Assembly (NCBI RefSeq): GCF_025398035.1
Contig: NZ_CP104558.1
Location: 496,001-560,000, forward strand
DNA: 64,000 nucleotides
Reading direction: 5' to 3'
Source: Rossellomorea vietnamensis
Lineage (GTDB): Bacteria > Bacillota > Bacilli > Bacillales > Bacillaceae_B
Of this stretch, positions 38,038-47,084 are shown in pieces (position 1 is the first letter of the stretch; every line of letters begins with the position of its first letter). The notes beneath the pieces are model-generated. The model saw only the letters and a program-made list of their open reading frames with translations. It was not told the DNA's origin and did no database searches. The translations under genes were made by a program, and so were the position numbers.

Positions 38038-39567
38038 TTACATATGTTCTTTAGGTTCTTTTGTTTTTCTTGGCTTAGGTTTAATGTATAAACCAAGTTC
38101 CTTTTTTTCCTGGTTCAGTGACTTGTACAGAGAAACCATCATGAGTGCCATGATCACCGAGAATGGCAGTGCTGCGACGATCAATGCATTCTGTAAAGCC
38201 TGTAACCCACCGCTGTATAACAGGATTAATGCAACGGTAGACTGTGCCAGTCCCCAAGTTAATTTTACATAGTTTGGAGGTGTTAATGAACCATAAGTCG
38301 TTTGCATCCCTAACACGAATGTAGCGGAGTCGGCAGATGTGATAAAGAATGTTCCAATCAGTGTGATGGCAATGACTGAAAGGATCGTTGACCATTCAAA
38401 TCCGTTAAAGACGGCAAATAATACTTCTTCCGTTTTCAGGTCCGATAAAGCAGCACCGGCCTGTTGCACTTCAATCGCTGAAGTACCAAAGACGGCGAAC
38501 CAAAAGAAGCTGACGAGTGCAGGTAATAGCAATACCCCGATCAGGAATTCTCGAATCGTTCTACCTCTTGATACACGTGCGATGAAGATACCTACGAACG
38601 GGGACCATGAAATCCACCATGCCCAGTAGAAAATGGTCCAGCCATTGATCCATGTGCGGTGCTCTTCATTTAATGGAGCGATCCTGAAGCTCATTGCGGC
38701 GATATTTTGAATATAAGCGCCGATTGTATCAGTGAACATATTAAGGATCAATAAAGTAGGTCCAATAAAGAATACCAGTACGAGAAGCAATACAGCGAGT
38801 ACCATGTTTGTATTGGATAAGTACTTGATACCTTTACTTAACCCGGACCATGCAGAAATCATGAACAGTACTGTTACGATCCCGATTATGATCGCTTGGA
38901 CTGTAAAGTTATTTGGGATATCCAATAGATAGGATAATCCACCGTTAATCTGTGCCGCTCCAAACCCAAGGGTTGTGGCTACCCCTACAACCGTAGCGAA
39001 TACAGCCAGGACATCGATGATTGTTCCGAGTGGTCCATTCATCTTATCGCCAAAGATTGGTTTCAATGTCGCGGAGATTAAACCAGGCTCATCTTTACGG
39101 AATTTAGAGTATGCAAGTGCTAACGCAACGATTGCATAGATCCCCCATGCGTGAATCCCCCAGTGGAAGAACGTATAACGCATCGATTCCTTGATCGCAA
39201 GGTCCGTTCCTCCTTCTGCCGTTGGCGGGGTCATATAGTGAGACAGCGGTTCGGCTGCCCCCCAGAATACTAAACCAATTCCCATTCCTGCACTAAACAA
39301 CATGGCGAACCATGTTCCTCTTGTATACTCAGGTTTTTCATCCGGTTTTCCTAATCGAATCGTTCCCATTGGACTAAAGATTAAGAACACACAGAAGATG
39401 ACAATCACTGTAACTAAAATAAGATAATACCAACCAAAAGTTGAAGTGATAAATGTTTGCATTTTTGCTGTAACGTCTTCAAACGATTTTGGAGCGATTG
39501 CTCCATATGCAACGGAAGCAGCAACCAAAATGACGGTAATCCAGAAAACATTTGATATTCTCTTCAT
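38038..39567 (-). CDS. opuD: glycine betaine transporter (BCCT family)
   Basis: A 509-aa membrane protein with twelve hydrophobic segments, of the betaine-carnitine-choline transporter family. The BCCT motif [32 protein letters not shown] is intact, as is [19 protein letters not shown] charged C-terminal tail ([14 protein letters not shown]) is typical for osmosensing. A sigma-B-like promoter is seen about 190 bases upstream. It complements the osmolyte ABC operon at 17.6-20.2 kb. Confidence 0.92.
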   Translation of the reverse strand: MKRISNVFWITVILVAASVAYGAIAPKSFEDVTAKMQTFITSTFGWYYLILVTVIVIFCVFLIFSPMGTIRLGKPDEKPEYTRGTWFAMLFSAGMGIGLVFWGAAEPLSHYMTPPTAEGGTDLAIKESMRYTFFHWGIHAWGIYAIVALALAYSKFRKDEPGLISATLKPIFGDKMNGPLGTIIDVLAVFATVVGVATTLGFGAAQINGGLSYLLDIPNNFTVQAIIIGIVTVLFMISAWSGLSKGIKYLSNTNMVLAVLLLVLVFFIGPTLLILNMFTDTIGAYIQNIAAMSFRIAPLNEEHRTWINGWTIFYWAWWISWSPFVGIFIARVSRGRTIREFLIGVLLLPALVSFFWFAVFGTSAIEVQQAGAALSDLKTEEVLFAVFNGFEWSTILSVIAITLIGTFFITSADSATFVLGMQTTYGSLTPPNYVKLTWGLAQSTVALILLYSGGLQALQNALIVAALPFSVIMALMMVSLYKSLNQEKKELGLYIKPKPRKTKEPKEHM

Positions 39568-39756
39568 AAAATTCTCCTTTCCATATTCAGGTTTTTGTTT
39601 TGGCTCTTTCTTAATGAAGGGAACTACAGTGGGATTCGAGGTGTTCTTGAAATCGTATGTACACCTACTGTACTAGAACCCCTCATCGAAGAGTCCCGGT
39701 TAATGCAAATGGGAAAATGTGCATTCTGAGGATGAGGGAATGATTACTTATTACCT

Positions 39757-39782
39757 ATTCCCTTGTCACTCTCTTATAAAAC
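39757..39782 (-). promoter_or_regulatory. candidate sigma-B promoter upstream of opuD
   Basis: On the minus strand GTTTTA (39782-39777), a 14-base spacer, GGGAAT (39762-39757), close to the general-stress consensus GTTTAA-N13/14-GGGTAT. Confidence 0.5.
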
Positions 39783-39784
39783 CA

Positions 39785-40136
39785 ACATTTGTTACCCTAT
39801 CAGAAAGAAGTTTAACTTTGCAAGTGAAAACCATCATTATTTTTATTAGTATTTGTCAATTTCGCGTTTTCATTCCCTTTCTTTTAGGTCGCTTCCTGTC
39901 TATTTATCAACCGTTTTATACGAAGGTTAATTGGAAATGAAAACGCTGTATAAACAATGCTCATTGGTCTTTCTTGGTAAGAGTTTACTGCTATATGGAA
40001 TGATGTATAGCGAAAGGGAACATAATCAAGACCGAATATCGGAAAGAATAAATTGGTAATTTTGACATGAATTTAGTATGGTGAAAAGCCTCTCTTAGTG
40101 GAACAAATAAGAAGAACAATGTGAGGAGGAAATCCG
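39785..40136. other. intergenic region between opuD and a small + strand gene
   Basis: No coding frame. A cre-like sequence ATGAAAACGCTGTAT (39937-39951) has one mismatch to the CcpA consensus; otherwise nothing is recognised. Confidence 0.5.
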
Positions 40137-40256
40137 ATGAAAAATAATAACAAACGAACACAGCATGAAGCAGCAAAAAAATTGGCTCAACAGCAGATGG
40201 GCGAGGAAATCGAATTAAAATCCGTTGCTCCCTCCGCTAAAAAAGGACTTAAGTAA
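40137..40256 (+). CDS. small basic protein, unknown
   Basis: A 39-aa gene, MKNNNKRTQHEAAKKLAQQQ... ending AKKGLK, with a strong GAGGAGGAAATCC site. Basic at both ends with an acidic middle; the composition resembles small spore proteins, but I do not recognise the family. It is followed by a strong terminator, which supports its being a real unit. Confidence 0.65.
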   Translation: MKNNNKRTQHEAAKKLAQQQMGEEIELKSVAPSAKKGLK

Positions 40257-40271
40257 AGAATGAAGGAAAAG

Positions 40272-40319
40272 AAAACCAAACGAAAAGGACGCTGAGCAGC
40301 GTCCTTCTCGTTTGGTTAT
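40272..40319. terminator. bidirectional terminator
   Basis: AACCAAACG with CGTTTGGTT and an inner GGACGCTG/CAGCGTCC; between convergent genes. Confidence 0.92.
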
Positions 40320-40888
40320 TCTTTGATGATTTTGACTTTTACGTCTCTTACTCCATATTGAAGGGCATCTTTTTCTTTTTCCATATAGATATCGATGCGG
40401 TTACCTTTGATCGCTCCACCGGTATCTTCTGCACGGGCATAACCGTATCCTTCAATATATACTTTGGAACCCAGCGGAATGACGCTAGGATCAACAGCAA
40501 TGACTCTGGCATCAGGGTTCTCAATCAGATCCACACCAGTCTTCGTTATACCGATACAACCTTCACAATGAGCGGTATAAGCGGTTGCTGTGATATCTAA
40601 TTCTTTCACGACATCCTCTTTCTCTTGATTGGGGGTCTTTGCAGCTTTTACTGCTTGCCCGTCTTCAGAATCATCATTCACAGAATACCCTTCTTCTAAC
40701 AATTGTTTGCGCGTGCCGACCTCGTCGACGGAAACATGATATCGGTTTGCGATTTCCCATAGGATATCGCCTTCTTCTATATTATGATAATCATTGATAG
40801 CAGTATCATTACTCTCTGCAGAAGCAGAGGCAAGTCCGATTGAAAGAAAAACTGCGAAGGAAAAAATGGAAAATAAACCTTTTTTCAT
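40316..40888 (-). CDS. LysM-3D domain cell-wall protein (single LysM)
   Basis: A 190-aa exported protein: signal peptide (to about ASASAES), one LysM-like segment (IEEGDILWEIANRYHVSVDEV), then a 3D domain named for its three conserved aspartates (IAVDPSVIPLGS, AEDTGGAIKGNRIDIYM). The 3D domain is related to the lytic MltA double-psi barrel, so it is a probable peptidoglycan hydrolase of the YocH type. It is a shorter paralogue of the gene at 41189. The leaders of the two genes share a TATGTTA-N-TATTT-CTGTT segment, so they may be coregulated. Confidence 0.86.
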   Translation of the reverse strand: MKKGLFSIFSFAVFLSIGLASASAESNDTAINDYHNIEEGDILWEIANRYHVSVDEVGTRKQLLEEGYSVNDDSEDGQAVKAAKTPNQEKEDVVKELDITATAYTAHCEGCIGITKTGVDLIENPDARVIAVDPSVIPLGSKVYIEGYGYARAEDTGGAIKGNRIDIYMEKEKDALQYGVRDVKVKIIKE

Positions 40889-41148
40889 CTTGTTAAATTC
40901 CTCCTTTTATGTTTAGTCCTTAGACCAACAGTTGAAATAGTAACATAGACTTACCTCATAGACATAACAAACTGTTTATAAAGCAATAACAATTAGATGA
41001 CAAGCGTGTAATATTTCTACTATTCCGAAGAAAACGACAGACATTTCCCTACTTATTTCATGTAGAGGGAATAAATGTTGGAATCAGAGGAGGTTCTTTA
41101 AGAAGAAATATAATAGAAGGAATATAGGTGAAACGACATGCCGCAATA

Positions 41149-41184
41149 AAAAAAACCACCGGGACATGTCCCGGTGGTTTTTCA
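41149..41184 (-). terminator. terminator of the second LysM-3D gene
   Basis: AAACCACCGGGACA with TGTCCCGGTGGTTT followed by TTTT on the minus strand. Confidence 0.92.
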
Positions 41185-41188
41185 TCTA

Positions 41189-42001
41189 TTATTTTGTTTC
41201 AAGAATTTTTACATTTACTGTTTTTCTGCCAAAATCAACGGCTTGATCCTTTGATGGAATGAACACGTCGATTCGGTTCCCTTTGATCGCTCCACCAGTG
41301 TCTTCTGCAGTAGCATAGCCATAGCCTTCAACATATACTTTAGATCCAAGTGGGATGACATTAGGATCTACTGCAATCACTTTCGCATCCGGATTTTCTT
41401 TAAGGTTCACGCCGGTTGCTGTTGTACCTGAACAACCTGCACAATCGGCCGTATAGGCAGTTGCTTCTACTGTTAATTCTTTTACTGCTTTATCTGCTGT
41501 AGCAGGTTCAGCTTGTGCTGGTTTTGCTTCCGCTGTTTCTGCTTTAGGTGCTTCAGCTTCTGGAGCTACTTCTGCTTTTGGTTCTGGAGCAGGCGCTTCT
41601 GCCTTCTCAGAAGTATGTGCAGTAGCTGAAGGTGCTTTATCGTCTAAGTTGATGACTAATTCTTGTCCAGGGACAATCAGGTCACTTTCAAGTGCGTTCC
41701 ACCCTTTTAAGCTGTCTACTGAAATGCCATATAAGGATGAAATTCCCCAAAGAGTGTCACCTTTTTTCACTGTATAGTATTCCTTTGAAGAAACCTGTAA
41801 TTCCTGATCAGGATAAATGATGGATGAACCAAGGTTATTCCATGTCATGAGTTGATCAACAGTTGTTCCGTATTCTTTTGCAAGTCCCCATAAAGTGTCG
41901 CCTTTTTTTACTTCTATGTCTTGTGCTGAAGCGCTAGCTCCACCAGATACTGCAAGTGTTGTAAATGCAGCCACAGAAATAATCGATTTTTTTAGTTTCA
42001 T
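41189..42001 (-). CDS. yocH: LysM-3D domain cell-wall protein (YocH-like, two LysM)
   Basis: A 270-aa exported protein: signal peptide, two LysM domains (VKKGDTLWGLAKEYGTTVDQL and YTVKKGDTLWGISSLYGIS) that bind peptidoglycan, an Ala/Pro/Glu-rich linker (EAPAPEPKAEVAPEAEAP), and a C-terminal 3D domain with IAVDPNVIPLGSKVYVEGYG and AEDTGGAIKGNRIDVF. This is the YocH architecture. In B. subtilis yocH is under WalRK control; I see TGTTAA-N6-TGTTAT upstream, which differs from the WalR repeat by one base in spacing. Confidence 0.9.
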   Translation of the reverse strand: MKLKKSIISVAAFTTLAVSGGASASAQDIEVKKGDTLWGLAKEYGTTVDQLMTWNNLGSSIIYPDQELQVSSKEYYTVKKGDTLWGISSLYGISVDSLKGWNALESDLIVPGQELVINLDDKAPSATAHTSEKAEAPAPEPKAEVAPEAEAPKAETAEAKPAQAEPATADKAVKELTVEATAYTADCAGCSGTTATGVNLKENPDAKVIAVDPNVIPLGSKVYVEGYGYATAEDTGGAIKGNRIDVFIPSKDQAVDFGRKTVNVKILETK

Positions 42002-42338
42002 AGAAAAATTCCTCCTTATGTAGCTAGCGGTTTATTTATTTTTGCTAACAGGGAAAATACTAACATAGTAAAATCTCAATTCAATAACAGGAACTTTAAC
42101 ATCGTGCGTCAAGAATATTTCACTACTGTAATAGTAAGCGATTTCCTGTATAAACTATCATGTAGAGGAATACTATGGAAATATGGTTAGAATAATATAG
42201 CTATTAAGGATATTTATGGGTTTTCTGTTGAGGGAGTATTCGTACTTGGGTAAAGGGCATTTAGGAGAGACAAGGCCGCTTAGCGTCATAAAATCTTTGA
42301 AGGAAATGCATTTATTAGCGGATCGTGACGATTTTTCC
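42002..42338. other. intergenic region upstream of the YocH-like gene
   Basis: No coding frame seen. It contains the leader of the YocH-like gene (TATGTTAGTATTTTCCCTG) that is partly repeated before its paralogue at 40888. Confidence 0.5.
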
Positions 42339-42367
42339 TTAACAAGCTTGTCGGTTCCCTCTATACT
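42339..42367 (+). promoter_or_regulatory. promoter of the zinc-ribbon gene
   Basis: TTAACA (42339-42344), 17-base spacer, TATACT (42362-42367). Confidence 0.75.
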
Positions 42368-42405
42368 ATAGAAAGAAGAATGGTTTGCACTGGAGGAATA
42401 CTGGA

Positions 42406-42561
42406 ATGGAAAACCAAGAAGAAGTCGTAGTTCTTTATAAAGATGATCCCGACGAGCATAGTGGCCGTTGCGAGTGTGGGAATAATATTTTTAAATCAAG
42501 AGTACTGGATGGGAAGTTTTATCGTAAGTGCCAGGAATGCGGGAAAACGAAAATCGTATAG
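42406..42561 (+). CDS. small zinc-ribbon protein
   Basis: A 51-aa protein with two cysteine pairs, RCECGN (C23, C25) and KCQECGK (C42, C45), separated by 16 residues: a likely zinc ribbon of unknown function. The N-terminus is acidic. GGAGGAATACTGG precedes the ATG, a good sigma-A promoter lies 38 bases upstream, and a terminator follows. Confidence 0.7.
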   Translation: MENQEEVVVLYKDDPDEHSGRCECGNNIFKSRVLDGKFYRKCQECGKTKIV

Positions 42562-42563
42562 CA

Positions 42564-42611
42564 GGGAAAGAAAGGGGAAACCGGTTGAATCCGGTTTCCC
42601 CTTTCTTTCTA
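42564..42611. terminator. bidirectional terminator
   Basis: AAAGAAAGGGGAAACCGG with CCGGTTTCCCCTTTCTTT between convergent genes. Confidence 0.92.
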
Positions 42612-43895
42612 TTTGTTTATTTTCTGAATGATGGTTGAAGCAAATTGGACCAGCTCGTCTGTAGTATGATTGATCTTCTTGATTGCCTCTACGATATGAT
42701 TTAATTCTGATTGGTTTCTTCTAAACATATCCATATAGTTTTCCATTTCCATCTGGACCGTCATGATCCCGCTTTGCACATTCCCGATTTCCTTGCGGGA
42801 GTTTTCGGTCAGGTCGGTCATGTTCCGAACACGATTTGAGACAACACCGATTTGCTTATTGCTTTCATTCACCAGTTGATGAATGGACGTGCTGAGTTCT
42901 TTGGAATCTTCGGCAAGCTTTCGTACCTCCGATGCAACGACTGCAAATCCCCTGCCCTCATTTCCTGCCCTTGCTGCTTCAATGGATGCATTCAATGCCA
43001 GAAGATTCGTCTGCTCAGCAATTTGCTGGATTGAGTTGGAGAGAGGCGTGATTTGTTCTGCAATATTCTTGACACCCTGAATTTCTTTGAGGAGCGTGTT
43101 GATTTGCTCTGTGATGACGCCAAAGCTTTCTATCATGTGATCCGTTTGATCTTTATTCATTTTTGAAAGTTGAAGAAGATTTTTGCTGCTTTTCTCGGTA
43201 TTTTCCGATTCTGCACGTATGCTTTCAGCTTTTTTTGCAGTCTCATTCAGGCTTTGTTCTGTTTGACTGAGTGATGTACCCAGTTCTGTATTCATATTGA
43301 GCATTTCCAGTTGCAATGCCTGGTTTTCCTTATGCAGCTTTTCAAGCTCGTCCATCCTGCTCTGAATATAGTATTCTGAAACGATGCTTGCATCCAAATG
43401 GATACCATGGTCGATCGCTACAAGGACAGATGCAAGTTTAGAAGGTTCGTTTTGGTACAGTTCTACAATTTTTGGGATGAGTAAATGTTGAATAGTGGTG
43501 TAAGTCGAAATAAACCAATCGATTGTAACCCCATTACGATTATGGGTTTTTCCCATACGTTCCCTCATTGAGAAATACTCATCATTCAACTCACCTGAAA
43601 ATAAGGAACGGAAATAATCGTTGAATACGGATTTTAATCTCTCCCGGCTTGAATGATTCTCGGCAATCTCCACTAAACTTGGATGCTTGTATAAATGATC
43701 AAGTACAGTATCGAGCAGGGTATCGGAAATTTGATCGTAGACAGGGAGGATTTCTTTTAATTCCTGTAGATGGTGCTCCTGAAACTGCATGTAATGAAGC
43801 CGTTCATTCAGCTTTTGATCGTTTAAGACAACGACATTTGATTCAGGGATCACTACGGGTTCGGTCTTTGGTTTTCTTGCAAATAATACAGCCAT
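42609..43895 (-). CDS. hemAT: heme-based aerotaxis transducer HemAT
   Basis: A 428-aa soluble chemoreceptor: an N-terminal globin-coupled sensor domain (about residues 30-185) and a C-terminal methyl-accepting signalling domain ([24 protein letters not shown]). The proximal heme ligand is probably H118 in GKTHNRNG, and Y69 (LDHLYK) fits the O2-binding distal tyrosine (His123 and Tyr70 in the B. subtilis protein). No membrane segment. It senses oxygen and signals to CheA. Transcribed alone. Confidence 0.92.
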   Translation of the reverse strand: MAVLFARKPKTEPVVIPESNVVVLNDQKLNERLHYMQFQEHHLQELKEILPVYDQISDTLLDTVLDHLYKHPSLVEIAENHSSRERLKSVFNDYFRSLFSGELNDEYFSMRERMGKTHNRNGVTIDWFISTYTTIQHLLIPKIVELYQNEPSKLASVLVAIDHGIHLDASIVSEYYIQSRMDELEKLHKENQALQLEMLNMNTELGTSLSQTEQSLNETAKKAESIRAESENTEKSSKNLLQLSKMNKDQTDHMIESFGVITEQINTLLKEIQGVKNIAEQITPLSNSIQQIAEQTNLLALNASIEAARAGNEGRGFAVVASEVRKLAEDSKELSTSIHQLVNESNKQIGVVSNRVRNMTDLTENSRKEIGNVQSGIMTVQMEMENYMDMFRRNQSELNHIVEAIKKINHTTDELVQFASTIIQKINK

Positions 43896-43909
43896 TTTGG
43901 GGGTGCCTC

Positions 43910-44150
43910 CGATAACAATGTTATTTTTTTAGTTGTTATGTATAAATTTTGTACAACATCAATATCTTTACTTTACCCCAACTTTTTTCCTATGACAATC
44001 TTTTTGTTTGTAAAATTTCAATAATTTGAATGTCTTGATGCAATTGATCATAGTAGTCCCCCCACCCTTCATGAGATCCCAGGTTAATTCACTGGGCGGG
44101 ATCTTCCACTTGTATCACGATTGCACGAATACTTGTACAAAACATATACA
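43910..44150. other. intergenic region between hemAT and map
   Basis: No gene seen. It contains an inverted repeat GAGATCCC...GGGATCTT (44065-44105) without a T run and the upstream region of hemAT. Confidence 0.5.
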
Positions 44151-44154
44151 AAGA

Positions 44155-44209
44155 GAGGGACGGACCTTGATTCCTAGGAGCTGCTCCTAGGAATCGAGGT
44201 CCGTCCCTC
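44155..44209 (-). repeat. long palindrome made of two inverted GGGACGGACC repeats
   Basis: Arms 44155-44181 and 44183-44209 pair at all 27 positions, with one T:G wobble and a single central base. Each arm starts with GAGGGACGGACCT. It begins 6 bases after the map stop on the minus strand, so it may end map transcription, although no T run follows. Confidence 0.8.
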
Positions 44210-44214
44210 ACGGC

Positions 44215-44991
<777 letters not shown>

Positions 44992-45121
44992 TTACTATAC
45001 AGAAACCTCATCCATTTTTAAAGGGAAAGCCCCTGTATTGATGAATATGTATCCCTTCCGGTTAAACCCTGATTTCTTCTTTGAGGCTCTTTCCATCAGT
45101 AGCTTCCCCCTTGGAGAATGA

Positions 45122-45808
45122 TTAAATCAATAGATAGAGTACGGGAATGACAAAAGACATGATGGTAGCGGTCAATGCCATGGCGGCACCACTGACGGCA
45201 CCTTCTTTTTCCCCTTCTTTGATGGCTTGTGCTGTACCAACCCCGTGGGAGATGACTCCGAATGGGAGTCCCCTGGCTATGGGGTGCTTGATTCCCATCG
45301 CCTCTAAGAGTGATGGGATGATCATGGCCCCTATCATCCCTGTCACGATGACGACCGTGGGGATGACCTCGATCTTAGCCCCGATTACGTTCCCGATCTC
45401 AACTGCGACAGGTGTCGTAATGGTCTTGATCAGCAATGAACGGTTCCACTCATCAGGAATCCCCAACCACATACTGAAGGTATAGGATACAAGCATAGAC
45501 AAGCCGCTTCCAAACAGGATCCCCACCAGGATCGGCTGGAAGTTTTTCAAAAGCAATTGCCGGTGCTGATAAAGGGGATATGCAAGAGATACTGTGGCAG
45601 GGCCAAGTAAATACGTGATGAATGAAGTGTCGTGGGCAAATTCTTTATAGGATATATCTAAAATGAGTAATGTGGCAATGATTGCAATCGTACTTAAGAA
45701 TATCGGAATCGTTAACGGATTGGGCCAGCGTTTATGAATCTTGACACCCAAAGAAAAATAAAGGAGAGTAATGCCTATTGTAAGTAGCAAATTAATAAGA
45801 CCGGTCAT
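45122..45808 (-). CDS. lrgB: LrgB/CidB-family membrane protein
   Basis: A 228-aa membrane protein of the LrgB family, seven or so hydrophobic segments. FLLGPATVSLAYPLYQ and AIGLP-like RGLPFGVISHGVGTAQA are family motifs. It works with an LrgA/CidA holin-like partner in murein hydrolase export control or overflow metabolite transport. AAGGAG supports ATG 45808; it overlaps the lrgA stop by 17 bases. Confidence 0.9.
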   Translation of the reverse strand: MTGLINLLLTIGITLLYFSLGVKIHKRWPNPLTIPIFLSTIAIIATLLILDISYKEFAHDTSFITYLLGPATVSLAYPLYQHRQLLLKNFQPILVGILFGSGLSMLVSYTFSMWLGIPDEWNRSLLIKTITTPVAVEIGNVIGAKIEVIPTVVIVTGMIGAMIIPSLLEAMGIKHPIARGLPFGVISHGVGTAQAIKEGEKEGAVSGAAMALTATIMSFVIPVLYLLI

Positions 45809-46172
45809 ATTTTCTTTTCTCCTTCCATTTGATGAACCCTTCTGCTGACATGGAAGTGGCCAAAAAGCCAATCACCCCGCTGACAATGAGAATGATAACG
45901 AGTTTCCAGCCATAGTTGATAAAATAAGGTCCGAGAACAATCGCACTGACAGATAAGGGCAGGAAAAAGAAGGAGAAGTGCCTTAAAAAGAATCCTGAAC
46001 CGTCCAACAGAAGCCTTTCATCCAGTACACCTGTTACTAACAGGAGGAATAATAATAGCATTCCGATAATGCTGCCGGGTATCGGCAAATGGAAAAATGC
46101 GGTACACCATTTTCCTGCTTCATAAAATAAACAAAGAATCGCCATTTGTATAAGGACCCGAATGACCTGCAT
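45792..46172 (-). CDS. lrgA: LrgA/CidA holin-like protein
   Basis: A 126-aa membrane protein with four hydrophobic segments; IPGSIIGMLLLFLLLV is the LrgA/CidA signature. AAGGGTG supports ATG 46172 over the GTG at 46181. Translationally coupled to lrgB downstream. Whether it behaves as cid (lysis-promoting) or lrg (antagonist) cannot be told from sequence. Confidence 0.9.
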   Translation of the reverse strand: MQVIRVLIQMAILCLFYEAGKWCTAFFHLPIPGSIIGMLLLFLLLVTGVLDERLLLDGSGFFLRHFSFFFLPLSVSAIVLGPYFINYGWKLVIILIVSGVIGFLATSMSAEGFIKWKEKRKYDRSY

Positions 46173-46237
46173 ATGCTTCACCCTTCAACTATATTCTTCT
46201 CCTGATTTTATCACATTGATGGGAAGTATGAGTGTAA

Positions 46238-46273
46238 CAAAAAGAGCATGGACCAGGTCCATGCTCTTTAGAA
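46238..46273 (-). terminator. terminator of the DJ-1-like gene
   Basis: AAAGAGCATGGACC with GGTCCATGCTCTTT followed by TTGTT on the minus strand. Confidence 0.92.
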
Positions 46274-46283
46274 TCGAACAGTA

Positions 46284-46937
46284 TTATAATACGTTTATGA
46301 ACGCTTCTGCTGCTGCTTGACTTGATTGTGGATTTTGTCCTGTCACAAATTTACCGTCAGTGATGACATGATTGCTCCATGCATCCGATTTTTCGAATTG
46401 AGCACCCTGCTCCCTCAATTTTGTTTCCAATAAGAACGGCATCAGTGAATCAAGACCGGTTTGCTGTTCTTCTTCATTTGTGAAGGCAGTCAAGCTTTTT
46501 CCTTCAACAAGCCATTTACCATTGGATAATTTCGTTCCGACAAACCCAGCCGGACCGTGGCAGACGGAACCGATCGCTTTATCGTTCTCAGCAAAGTGGA
46601 CTAATGCCTGTTGAAGTTCAGGGCTTTCAGGCAGGTCAAACATGGTCCCGTGTCCACCTGGTAAAAAGATACCGACATATTCATTTACATTTAATTGGGA
46701 AAGAACCAGCGTTTGATCCAGTTCTTTCGTGACGCCTTTCCACTTCTCCACCTGTTCATCATCAAGGCTGTTCGGATCCAACGGAATGCGACCACCTTTT
46801 AAACTTGCTACATCCACTCCAAAACCTTGGTTCTTAAATTCTTCATATGGTTCTGCGAACTCGGATAACCACAGACCCGTTTCATGTTCGTCATCAATCT
46901 TGCTTTCATTTGTTAAGACCATTAATATCTTTTTCAA
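46284..46937 (-). CDS. DJ-1/PfpI (class I amidotransferase-like) protein
   Basis: A 217-aa protein of the Hsp31/DJ-1 group. The nucleophile elbow is SVCHGPAGF, and the oxyanion region FLPGGHGTMFDLPE, both typical of Hsp31-like glyoxalase III/deglycase members. Likely role: detoxification of methylglyoxal or other carbonyls, or chaperoning. No partner gene is adjacent. Confidence 0.88.
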   Translation of the reverse strand: MKKILMVLTNESKIDDEHETGLWLSEFAEPYEEFKNQGFGVDVASLKGGRIPLDPNSLDDEQVEKWKGVTKELDQTLVLSQLNVNEYVGIFLPGGHGTMFDLPESPELQQALVHFAENDKAIGSVCHGPAGFVGTKLSNGKWLVEGKSLTAFTNEEEQQTGLDSLMPFLLETKLREQGAQFEKSDAWSNHVITDGKFVTGQNPQSSQAAAEAFINVL

Positions 46938-47050
46938 TGCAAACCCTCCATTTTATTCTCTGTTTTTTTATCACTCTATTGTTTTATCCATTTCACATAA
47001 AATTAAACTTCTTTTGAAGCATAGGTGACTTTATAGGGGGTCTGATATTA

Positions 47051-47084
47051 GAAAACGACCCTTGCAGGAAGGAGTCGTTTTACA
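47051..47084 (-). terminator. terminator of topB
   Basis: AAAACGAC with GTCGTTTT directly after the stop. Confidence 0.85.

Noticed and set aside
42040..42120. WalR box before the YocH-like gene
   Set aside because: TGTTAA and TGTTAT are 12 bases apart rather than 11, so the match is only suggestive.
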